Assembly: GCF_021155765.1 (NCBI RefSeq)
Contig: NC_060105.1
Location: forward strand, 5,764,001 to 5,828,000
Source: Diprion similis
Lineage: Eukaryota; Arthropoda; Insecta; Hymenoptera; Diprionidae
Length of the DNA stretch: 64,000 nt
Reading direction: 5' to 3'
Made by a program: the position numbers and the translations under genes. The notes beneath the pieces were generated by a model, which worked only from the letters and a program-made list of their open reading frames with translations, was not told the DNA's origin and made no database searches. Numbering within the stretch: the first letter of the stretch is position 1; each line of letters opens with the position of its first letter. This document shows, in pieces, positions 11,483 to 23,000 of this stretch.

Positions 11483-13438
11483 CTCGTCGTCAGGAAATAA
11501 TCAAGATGACTGAACAGTTGATCGAAAGCATAAACACCGGCGACTTTGAGGCCTACACGTGAGTGAGATTTGAACTTTTACGGTTTTTTTTTTTTTTTTT
11601 TTTTTTTTCTTCAATTTTTTTCCAATCTTAATATAATTGCGAATTAATTAATGAAACCGATGATTATTTAGTTGCAGGATTATAAGAATTAACATGATTA
11701 TAATACTTGTAATGAACGAGGCAACGAATTAACGATCTAATTATTCTACGTTCTCGTTTCTCCCGTTCCCCGTAGGAAGATCTGCGACCCGCATTTGACG
11801 GCGTTCGAACCCGAGGCTTTAGGTAATTTGGTCGAGGGAATGGACTTTCACAAATTTTACTTTGACAACGGTAATTACACCTCGTTTGCATCAATCTCTT
11901 GACACGAATGAAAAGTAACAAAAAGAAAAAAGAAGATCTTTTTTTTTTTTTTTTTAAACATTCAAAATAAGAAGAAAAAACATAGAATTTTTCTTTTTTT
12001 CTTTTCTTTAAACTAAAAAAAGAACGCAGACCAATCACATTGATCGATTATAGTTCTTCCATATTATTACTATTATTATTATTATTATTATTATTATTAT
12101 CACACACATATACGTGCACAATTTCTCATCTATCTATATCTTATTATCTCAAGTTATATAATTGCCTAATTTACCGCAGCTTCTTATGAAATCTTTCGTC
12201 ATTGCATGCGTCGAAATGAAAACGTGTTGAATAAAAAAAAAAAAAAAAAAAATACAAAAAAGCAAAAAAAAAACGAAGACTGCAAATATTATACGCAGAT
12301 TGATTTGCAGTTTTTCAATCTATAATCTAATAGCAGATATTTTCTTTCTGTTGCGCATGCTTCACAGTTTTGGCGAAGAACTGCAAGGCGGTAAATACAA
12401 CAATACTGAATCCCCACGTGCATCTTTTGGGCGAGGATGCGGCCTGCATCGCTTACGTCAGACTTACGCAGTACATGGACAAGTGAGTAGAACAATCCGT
12501 GCAGTTAACCCTAATTGGTCGAGCCGCGTGAAATTTACAAGAAAAATTTTTCGAACCCCTCTCAGAGTTCATAAGACGTGGAAATAAAACTCTTGGTGCC
12601 GTTTTTCAAACAAAGGCTTTTTCCGACATTTTCGACACTTTCTTCAGGTTTGCCGATTTTTTCTTTTACAATATTTAAACGATCCATTTCAGCTGGAAGA
12701 ATTAAGAGAACTTTTCCTGCGATCCTTAAACAATACCTAGATAATTTTTTTTCAAATTTTTAGAACTCATACTTAAAACGAAATATCACGTTTCGGGTAA
12801 ATTTTATACCCCGTGTGACCGTTATGCGATTTTAAAGAATTGTGACTAATTAGAGTTTACGGGCCATTTATTAATTACGTAAAGATCCTCAGGTAGGGGG
12901 GGGGAGGGGGTCAAAATCATTCTTACGTGATATTTTATACATATCGGAATGTGCATAATAGACAATTGAGACAAAATATCTGTACAGCAACGTCTCAGGA
13001 AAGAAAAATCGCACGGAAAATTGAAAAGGCATTTTCAAAAAGTACAGAATTTTTTTTATCTAGACAGTCCACAAGCTATGAGATCTATTTTTTAATAAAA
13101 CTATAGGTAAAATCTTAAACGTAAGAAGTGAAAGGGGGGGAGTTCAAGAAATCTTACGCGTTCTTACATGGGGGTAGGTGGAGGTTAAAAATAGCTAGCA
13201 TCGTCCTTACGTAATTAATAAATGTCCCTTCAGGTGATCGAAATTCGCGATTCGTTGTTCGCGCAGGAGAGTAAAAAAAAATATACGATACCTAATAACT
13301 TGCAGGCAAGGAGTGGCCCACACTCATCAAAGCGAGGAAAGCCGGGTCTGGCACAAGCGGGACAACAAGTGGCAGAACGTGCATTTTCACCGAAGCGCCG
13401 TGACGGGGTCTCCGCAATTTTCATTCAACCAGAAATAA
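11483..13438 (+). CDS. CaMKII: CaMKII, association (hub) domain exons, 3' end of gene
   Basis: Calcium/calmodulin-dependent protein kinase II; this part encodes the C-terminal hub that assembles the holoenzyme. Exons: 11483-11558, 11776-11870, 12368-12482, 13306-13438 (stop TAA 13436-13438). All introns are GT-AG and the phases join exactly. The translation contains family hallmarks in order: [92 protein letters not shown]. The hub is full length (139 residues from the Ala at the first junction). The tail ends in SPQFSFNQK. The kinase domain, autoinhibitory segment and first linker exons lie upstream of the window, so the gene is 5'-partial here. Confidence in the family is very high; the exact acceptor at 11482 is less certain because its pyrimidine tract is weak. 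Confidence 0.95.
12861..13228. mobile_element. MITE-like element in the last CaMKII intron
   Basis: Terminal inverted repeats begin GGGCCATTTATTAATTACGT and end with the near-complement ACGTAATTAATAAATGTCCC. Inner arms carry G-rich runs and CTTACG motifs at both ends, giving an overall palindromic layout of about 368 bp. No open frame is present. No clean target-site duplication was seen, so the exact ends are uncertain. It lies about 77 bp before the final CaMKII coding exon. Confidence 0.75.
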
Positions 13439-13640
13439 ACGGTTGCGAGCGCCGAGGATCCTGGATCCGCGACGGTGCAGGAAATTACCTGAGGAAACGA
13501 ATCGACAAAAATATTAAACGAGGAATAACACACAGATCAGGCGAGAAGGAAAATGAGGGGAAAAATAGGCGGGAAGTGGAAGACGGGTAAAGAGCCGAAA
13601 GGGGTCTACGTATGTATTGGGTTGATTGTGAGATGGAATT

Positions 13641-13692
13641 CGGGAGGGGGGAGGGGGGGGGGGGTGACAACGAGATGCGGGGGGGGGGGAAG
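13641..13692 (+). promoter_or_regulatory. G-rich tract, potential RNA G-quadruplex
   Basis: About 200 nt after the CaMKII stop there are runs of G separated by single or few bases, including two runs of ten or more G. The plus (sense) strand is the G-rich one, so an mRNA carrying it could form a quadruplex. A shorter G run lies at 15187-15200. Confidence 0.6.
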
Positions 13693-14384
13693 AATTATTA
13701 GTCAACACGATATTATTACGACATACAATATATATAGCTGAAGGAGTATAAATCAGGCAACAACAGAATATTATGATATATATATATATACATATAATAA
13801 TTTTAATAACATTTTTTAAAAGTCATTAATTGAAGAAGAAAAAATGAAAATATTAACATCCATCAAATTAACAAATAAAACTTGAAACTGACGAGAAAGA
13901 GAGAAAGGATAAGAAAAACTTCCGATAACGAATGCACGAAGGGAGAAACAGAAGTAAAGAGAAGGAGGAGAAAATCTTGAGTGAAAAAGTAAACTTATAA
14001 ATTGCCTGTCTATGATATCTGTCTGTCTATTCTGTCTGACTGTTCTTTCTGTCTGTCTGTCTGTCTATCTGTCAGTGCAATAGAGTTGTGTAATTAAATT
14101 TCATATAATAATTCGGGATGTAGAGAAATGGTTGGCCGATGAGAGGTAGAGGTAGAGGTGGCAGAGAGGTAAAATAGAGATAAAGATAATGGAAGCGGGA
14201 AACGGAAAGTGAATGATAATGGCGGTGAAATAATCTGTAACTTAAACCGTATTTCGGTATTACGAATATACGATACACCGTGTGTCCGACAAACAATGCG
14301 GAAAAGGTAAACGCCGGGCCCCCCCAGCAAGAATCTCAATATAAAAGGGAAAATTGAATCTGAAGAATATCGAAGTATTATACT

Positions 14385-14391
<7 letters not shown>

Positions 14392-14415
<24 letters not shown>

Positions 14416-14484
14416 GCGAGAAAAGTTTTATGAGTTGGAAAGAATAAGAGAAAGATGGAAAAGAATATGCATAACGAAACTTAT

Positions 14485-14524
<40 letters not shown>
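14392..14524. repeat. (GA)n and (TA)n microsatellites
   Basis: A (GA)12 run at 14392-14415 is followed by a TA run near 14488-14524. Confidence 0.9.
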
Positions 14525-14530
<6 letters not shown>

Positions 14531-16084
14531 TATTCTACGTAAACATAAATTGTTATATACTGATTCTATCTATAATATTATCTAATTAATTTTCGTCGCG
14601 TAATTTCGATATAATAGCATCATTATATAGTATATAAATAAGGTCTGCTTAGTTAGAGTAACAAATTTCTAGCGTTCGGCGTATGACGTGTGTATCTGTC
14701 ACTTTTTTCAAATTTCTCATTACAGGTACATATTATATAATATAATACATATACGTATACACGCGGTACGGTTATTGTTATACAATATTATGATGATCAC
14801 ACGCGGGAAAAGAGATAAAGAAAGGGAGAAGAATATCGACGATAGGATATCGATTTTAAAAGATAAACGATTAAATATTTCAAATTTATAACGATATTAT
14901 GATATACGTTGTAGGAAACGATTATGGGTGTGGAATATTGTTGGGAAGGGTGTGAAGTTGAATTACATTGAATTGTATTTAAATTAGGTTCATTGAAGGG
15001 AAACATTTTGGTCCCAATTATATGCGCGAATTAATTAGCCGTACAATCGACCGATGTGCCCTAAGATGATCGTCGTTTTTCAATATGAAAATCGACACAC
15101 AAATTCCGGAGACTAGAAGGATCGAGTTAAACATCGCGAGTGGAAATTTGAAATTGCAAGTGAAACGAAAAGCAAAAGAAGAAGGCAGGGGGGGGGGGGA
15201 GGATGGCGAGAGAGAAAAAACGAAAGCCTTTACGCGCTAAAAAGGACGATTAAATTTTTAACTACGTAAATAAATTGTCATGCATCATGCGCGGGGAGTG
15301 AAAGAGTAAAAATTTCTTTAATTCTTCATCAATTTGTACAAACAATTACACGCATCTCATGATCGATGAATTTGTGTATTTCGTTTGTATAGTTAATTTA
15401 CTCACGTACACAAAAGTGAATAGATAATTAGAATATATATAGAACCGAGTAAATAGTTTGATGGCGGAAAATTTGTATTTGGCATCTTATTCAATTTGTT
15501 TATTGTTATTTACTTGTCTATTAATTTTTTACTCCAATCGTATGGATCAAGGCAGTTATAGGTGATAGGTTTCGAAGAGATGGAGAAATCACAGGGTCTT
15601 ATGATAGAAGACGCAGGAAGGAAGAATAAAAATAAAAAGAATTTAAATTTTAAGAAATAAATAAATCGTTGATTAAACTTTTTTCATCCCCAATCTCTTT
15701 TTCAAACTTAACTTACATCATACAAATTAAGACGCTGATCTGCGAATTGGGCGTATTGAATAGAAAAATTGCGAAAACAGAGAAAGAATAAAGAAAAAAA
15801 AAACCAAAAAAAAAAAATTAAAAAAAAATCAAGAAAAAAAAAATTCGATGTAAAGTTTGAAAACTGTTATGCTAGGTATTTGCAATTTTTTACGTTATTA
15901 CTTGATGTGATCGTCATTTCTATTATACCTATCGTTTAACAAATAGCCAGCAGATGTGTAATTAGGGGCCCGGTGTAAGCGGAATTAAAGTATAAAACGA
16001 AAGAAAAAGCACTATAAACGGATATACGCATGGCACAGCGAATCGATGAAGTGCAGTAAACTTAAAGGAATGAATATTAATCAT

Positions 16085-16088
<4 letters not shown>

Positions 16089-16123
<35 letters not shown>

Positions 16124-16160
16124 CAAATGAATGAATAAATAAATAAATAAATAAATAATA
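16089..16160. repeat. (AAT)n and (AAAT)n microsatellites
   Basis: An AAT run (about 16090-16122) is followed by an AAAT run (about 16131-16158). Confidence 0.9.
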
Positions 16161-16570
16161 ACAACAATAACACCAGAAAAACCAGCAAAAGAAAAAAATT
16201 CTACCCGAAAAATTTTACAATGCTGTACATGATACCATTTTAATCTTGTTCTATTTGAAAGTCGCGCGAGAATTACACAGCGTTATACATTATACCTAAT
16301 ACTTATAGTAAAAACTAGAAAGAAAAGAAAAAAAAAAGAAAAAGAAAAAAAAAAAGAAGAAACTGCATAGTTAATAATAAAACGTGAAGTAAAAACGAAA
16401 GAAAAAAAAACGTCTTTTAAAAACTTGCTTAGTTGTTTGAATAAAATTATAAAAAACAAAAATTAATAACAATTAATTACGCTAGTTTTATTGGTGTTGT
16501 TGTTACTATTATTATTATTATTATATAGCTAATTATCACATATATATACATTTATATACATATATACGTA

Positions 16571-16875
16571 TTAGGGTGATTCAAAATAAAAAAATTAATT
16601 TTTTTTTCATGCGGAAACAGGCTTTAAAATTTCATTTTGGTATAAAACCTGTAAAAATTTGAGCTCTTAATATTAATATTAAGATGCTCCGCATCGTACT
16701 TTTCTATTTTCCATTAGAATAACACGGGAAAAATGGTTTTTGCTTCATCTGATTTGTGTAACTAGCCACTGACGCGTTGTACAATTTTTATAGGCTTACT
16801 TTGACACCTAAATGAAACTTTTAAGCCTGTATCCGCGAAAAAAAAATTCAATTTTTTTATTTTGAATCACCCTAA
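16571..16875. mobile_element. MITE with long terminal inverted repeats
   Basis: A 305-bp element has near-perfect termini TTAGGGTGATTCAAAATAAA and its complement. The inverted repeat continues imperfectly for about 100 bp per side (shared CGGA-ACAGGCTT motif). It is flanked on both sides by TACGTA, a likely target-site duplication, although the flank is itself palindromic. There is no open frame, so it is non-autonomous. It lies in the probable CaMKII 3' UTR. Confidence 0.85.
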
Positions 16876-18014
16876 TACGTATATGTATATCGCGATACTA
16901 TTCTCCGCTATATATTTCTGACGACGATGATGGTTCGCGATGGTCATTTATCTAATAAATATATTAAATTAGCAAACTCTTGCACAAGTCGCATTCGAAT
17001 CATACAAATTCGACCCTTAAGAATCCTACGTAAATATAAATATAATAACGAAATCACGAAAAATAAGAAGTGATTGAAGTAAGAGAAAAGAATCGAGGAT
17101 AGGAAAATCAAGAACGGAAATCTTTCGATGCGATAATAATTTCAATAAATATTACCGCAGAGGGTTCATTTGAAACATATGATTTCTTTGCGTATGATAA
17201 ATATTGTAATCTTTTGTGAAAATTTTTTTCGCCCCATCTTTTAATATTATAATATATCTATAATCGACATAACGATAATATCTTCATTTGCGACAGTCAT
17301 TTTTTTACGAACAAGGTAACTAAAGACAAATACCTATATCGGTTAGAAAGTAATGGCGTAAAACATGTTTAAAAAAAAAAAAATATGTAAAGAAATGATT
17401 GAAATAAATATGGCGATGGAAAAATGTTTGAATCATTGTGAATATATATATATGTGTGTATATATATATACATTATGCATATATATATATATATATATTT
17501 TAGTCTGAAATATACGATCCACACTCCACGCTCTCTGCCGCATCTCTCTTTGCATAATTAATAATAAAAAAAAATAATATTAACGTTAATAATAATAACT
17601 ATAATACCAAGAACAAGAAAAAAAGAAAGAAAGAAATATAAAAAAAAAAAAAAAAAAAAAACAACAACAACAATATACATAGAATATATATGATGAAAAA
17701 AGTGCATTGCATTAATTAATTGTATTAGGTGATTATTATAATTGCGATTAAATTAATATATCGAATTTACTTAATCAAAATGAGCCCTTTCTACAAGTTC
17801 GTAAATCCCCCGTACGAGATTGATCTGCATACACATGTATGTGCACGAGAATATATATATATATAATACATTTGTATGATTACTACAAGTATTATACGAA
17901 GTATACATTACATATAAATTGAAAGTCTCCAATCTCCCACTTTAAAGATGGAATTTGGAAAAAAAGTAAAGGAAAAAAAACACAAGTAAAGAAATTAAAT
18001 AGAAGCACACTTTT

Positions 18015-18020
18015 ACCATC

Positions 18021-18052
<32 letters not shown>

Positions 18053-18312
18053 TAATAATAATTAATAATAATAACAATAATAATAATAATATAACGACAA
18101 CAACCAAACGTATGAATTACTACATGCGTGCATACATACATACACACATATATAATATAAATAAATAGATTAAATTGACAAATAGTTATTTCTACTACTG
18201 TAATTCATCGCTTCTACGTGTGATTGTTGTATAAAATAATTAATAATGATTGATTGGTTGATTATCATCATTTTTATGAATACTATCTATAATGTACTAT
18301 ACACATATACAC

Positions 18313-18366
<54 letters not shown>
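18015..18366. repeat. (AAT)n then (TA)n microsatellites
   Basis: AAT-type runs occupy 18021-18093 and a pure TA run occupies about 18321-18366. Shorter TA runs follow to 18494. Confidence 0.9.
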
Positions 18367-18371
<5 letters not shown>

Positions 18372-19341
18372 ATATATACATATATATAGTTATTATTGTA
18401 ATAATCATTATCGCGTAATATTAGGGATTATTATACGTTATTTATTACATAATTATATATCACCACTATATAATATTATATATATATATATATAGTATAG
18501 TATATATTTCTTTGCTCTTTTTTCCATCCTTATGACTGTAATAATATTCTACTATCTTATTATAACGCCATCGCAAAACAATTGACGACGTAGATGTAGA
18601 GAATATTTAATTATGATTTTTATTTTACTTGTACTGTATATTCATAACTATAATTATAATTATAATTATAATTGCATACCCACAAATCTCTTAATGAATC
18701 CTAAAGCAATCGAAGCAAGCTGTTTATTACGTTATATTATACACATTTAAGTATTACCGATTGACTTGTAATATTAATATAAATTAAACTGTAATAGTTG
18801 TTTCTCATCCGGTATATTATAAATATATAGAAGATTTGTATACAAGAGTATATAATATAATAACATCTCGCTCATTGTCAGCTGAATCAGGATTCCTTGA
18901 GAATTTCTTTATACGCATAGATGCAACATTGTACGATATATACCTTGATGCGAGATGAACGAGTGAAGTCCGCGATCCAGGGGAATAACGATGATTTAAA
19001 AATTCAAATTTCGGTTTGAAAAAGGAAAAAGGAAAAGAAATCGTAAAATGCACTTGCAATCGTAAAATCGAAATGAAAGAACCGTAGAAAAACGGAGATA
19101 ATCTATGTATTATACGAAGATATTTACGGCGTGAAATTCGCTATCTAGTCAAAAATAGGAGGAAGAAAGTAATAAAAACCATCACTCGTTATACTCGCAT
19201 TGAAAGCGTGAAACGTGTGATTATTATTATTATTATTATTGAACAATACGTTCAAAAATTATTTCTTACCTTATCGTTACATCGTTATTAACAATCGAAC
19301 GATTATACTCAAGGAGATCTTCTTCGGCTGGATAGATAAAG

Positions 19342-19346
<5 letters not shown>

Positions 19347-19398
<52 letters not shown>
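19347..19398. repeat. (GA)26 microsatellite
   Basis: A near-pure GA run, complementary to the CT run at 6591-6646 on the same strand. Confidence 0.95.
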
Positions 19399-19401
<3 letters not shown>

Positions 19402-20070
19402 GAAAAAAAGAGAGGCACTGATTTGCTGCTACCGGCGAGCGCTCTAAAATTCAGCCTCGTACGTTTAGCAACGTTCGATGGTAAATTGATAGATGATATA
19501 AAAAAAATTTAAACAAAAGAAACGAACTACCACCAAACGTTGCTATATATATATATATAATAGAAAGAGTAAAAAAAAACAATTGCATATTACAATAATC
19601 ATAAAGCAGCTGTCCTATAGAATTCAATGATGGTGGATCGATAATAATATTATAACAACTATTCAGTTGAAATATATTCCTGACGCGATAATATATATAT
19701 TATATTATATTATATTATATTATACATACACCAATCGCCCCATTACTCATTGTTTGGCCTAATTACAATTCACGTTTGTCTATTCAATATGTTATATATT
19801 TATAATAAACATTATACTATATATGCATATACATATATATTATATATATGATCTATTAATTTATATCGCGTATATGTGTATATAGTATAAATATTCACTA
19901 TCTTAATCACGATAATACTATGCATATACAGATACTATGTTAATCATCCCTCTACCAAACGAAACTTGCCCTACCCGCCCTACAAGCAATTTGTTGCAAT
20001 GTTGATGAAAAATGAAAACGAAAGAAGAGGAAAAAAAAACAAAGAAACAAATAATAATAGTAATAATAAT

Positions 20071-20072
20071 TA

Positions 20073-20105
<33 letters not shown>
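20071..20105. repeat. (AAT)n microsatellite
   Basis: A run of AAT units with flanking AT-rich sequence. Confidence 0.9.
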
Positions 20106-20106
<1 letters not shown>

Positions 20107-23000
20107 TATGAATCAAAGTTTTCCTCCTACAAAGAAAAATCGCAGCTATCGGAAAATTTATAGAAAACACAATATGTATTGCCTGATAATTGTTTTTATT
20201 ATTAATATGTCGCGTAATAGGTATAAATTATCGACGATCGTCTTCGAATAATTAGTTTCACCATATTATATACAATGTATGACGTTAAATTAAACGTTGA
20301 AAATCAATGATTCCTAGTATAAATTACTCAAGATTTTTTACTCCCCGTATATTAATTAAAGCTATGAGTAAAGACGTATAATACTATACTACACTGGTCA
20401 CGTAACATAACGACATTATCTTGTTGTTGCAATATTTATAACAGAGAAATCACCTCGTTTCTTCGTTAAAACCGAAACTCGAAAATTTGGTTTTGTATTC
20501 ATTTTTTATTTTTGTTTTTTTTTTCGACGCTGCAGATCTTCACCGTGTGTAATTTATCGTCTATGCTATACGTAACTTTAGTCAGATAATATATTAAGAC
20601 GCGATTGCTGTTGTTATGAAAGTACTCTCTGGAAGGGCTGTTACTATAATTTTTTTTTTTTTTTTTTTTCTTTTATTAATAGTTTATTATACATGTAATA
20701 TATATATATGCTTGAATTTTGGAATCTGTATTGAAAAAATGAAGAAAAAAATCAGAAGTAATTGCACAGTGAAAAAAAAAACAAACAAACAAACCAACCA
20801 ACAAAAAGAAAAAAAAAACAACGCTTTCGAACACAGAAGATGTTGTCGACGTTATACGATTGTGAAATTTGTTGTTAATTTTCACTACTTTTTCTTGCCT
20901 CCAAAGAAGTCAATTCATTCTTGTTTATTCTTGAATTGCGAATATTTATTCCATCATTATTATTTCTATCATTATACGCGTCTCGTTGTATATATAAATC
21001 GTAATATAATATATGAATCGGCATTTAAGGTGTCCGGATGAGTTTCATCAACTATGCACAGGTGTATACATAGTATAACACATTTAACAATCATATCGCG
21101 TGAATCGAGCACTCCTGCAGGTATCGTTTAATTAGGAATCCACGTCAATTACTAACCATGTGAAATGCATCGAAGAAGAATTAAAGTTTGGTTTATGTAA
21201 CTTAGCCACTGTACACGACTGCAGAGAATACCGATTGCATTAATCGTAAGATATTATCTTGGTGTATATTACATACAGAGTTTCGAGTATTGATTTAAAG
21301 ATACGACAAATCTGACTATTTATTTTTCACTATTCGCATTGATCTATTACACACATAGACAGGTAAACTCGTAAGTTTTTCTATATATTTGATTTCCCCT
21401 CTTCCCCCATTCTGTATGTAAAATTTTTCTCAATCAGCCATCCTCCAGATTAGAGAACAACGCTTCGATTGCAGTGGAGTTTCATTTTACGTCCGGATGA
21501 CTTTATAACCCGGCGTTTATCACATATGTATATGTATAATATCGATATACGAACGGTGCGAATATTTACTAGAGATGTACGATATGTATAAATACATGTG
21601 ATACGTGCGTACGATTAACTCTTCGTTAAATATCGATAAAACGAATCTGTGTAACAATATGTTTACAACATTATTTGAGAATAGTAGCTGTATGTTCACG
21701 CTGCGAGATGATATTGCCAACTAAATTGTTATTGGTATTCAACGTAACATTATCATTATCATTATTATTGTTGTTGTTGTTATTATTATTATTATTATTG
21801 TTGCTGTTGTTATTATTATGAAACGAAAGGAAAAAAACAACATAATTATAACGATTTGTTACTATTTTGTTTCAATGTTCGAAAAGGAACGAAAACAAAA
21901 CATACGAAAAAAAGGAAGACAGAAAACAACAATATTTATAGATATACAAATCTGTATAAAATATAGCTCTCATGCAGTTTCACTTGTAGTATACATTACA
22001 GCTATTTTTGTGTCTCTCGAAATGGATCTTTCTGACTTATTTATTCATAAGTAATCCGCACCCGGTGGTTTTATTTTAATTTTTTCATTTCTTTCTTACC
22101 CTCAATCTCTTTATTCATGCTTCTCGAGCGGCTACTTATTTATGCAAGAAAAAAAAGAAGAAAAGAATAAATCAATCGAATGAGAATAGCGAAGAAAGAA
22201 ATGTCGAGAAGTTGACGTTGCTTCAAAAAACTTTGAAAATTTCATCCAAGTACGCGGAGAATTATCATTTTCGCTATTTTATGTACTTGAATATTGCCAA
22301 AATGTCATGTGCCATTGTAATAGACGATACAAACGGTAACGCTTTCTTTGTTTTTTTTACATAAAACTGATGCGTATACATGTATTACATTACATACACC
22401 CTCCTGATCCTGCTCAATATACATATAATCAAATATACCAGTTGAATGATCAGAAAGACCCAAGAATTGCGTTAAATCATTATTGTTAGTGTGAATTTAT
22501 TGTTTGTATTTAAGATTTTATATTTTGTATATTTTATGTTCATTCAATGCTCTAATATTAGGTACATAGTTCAAATTGTGTTATTAAATTAGACCTTTCT
22601 TGTTGATTGCTTTTAGTTTTTCTGCTTCTTCGTTTCCTTTGTTCCCCGTTCCGAAACCCTTCATCACTTACACGCCGTCTTTCTCGTCTAATTTTCACAA
22701 TATATGTATTATGTATAACTCAGGTTACTATAATAATTACAAAACGAATTACTTCGGTAAAAAACTTTGGCCAGTTTTGTGCTAATCTACTCGCAGTAGA
22801 ATAGTGCGCATTTACTTATTGTGTCGGGTTCCAATTTATTTTTTTGAAAATATTTCCCCTCGTTATCAACGGATGAGGTATACATAGCTAGTAAATTAAA
22901 ACTGGGACTTGAAAAAACGATCCGGTAAAAAATAAAGAGCAATTCTTGGCATGAATACGCGTACATGTATTTATTTACTCGAAAATTTTCACATTGTGAT

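Larger units (their letters stand above)
13439..23000 (+). other. Probable long CaMKII 3' UTR and downstream sequence
   Basis: No coding exon can be supported on either strand. The region is AT-rich and dense in simple repeats, with open frames that are all short or low-complexity (for example Tyr-rich or Glu-Arg-rich products of AAT or GA repeats). Strand and position after the CaMKII stop suggest 3' UTR for at least the first part. The true polyadenylation site cannot be chosen from sequence alone because many AATAAA motifs occur. Confidence 0.5.

Noticed and set aside
13222-13590. 122-codon plus-strand open frame over the last CaMKII exon
   Set aside because: It is in a different frame from the hub coding sequence, which matches CaMKII precisely in the alternative frame.
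17892-18107. Val/Leu/Tyr-rich open frame
   Set aside because: It is translation of an AAT/ATT microsatellite; low complexity.
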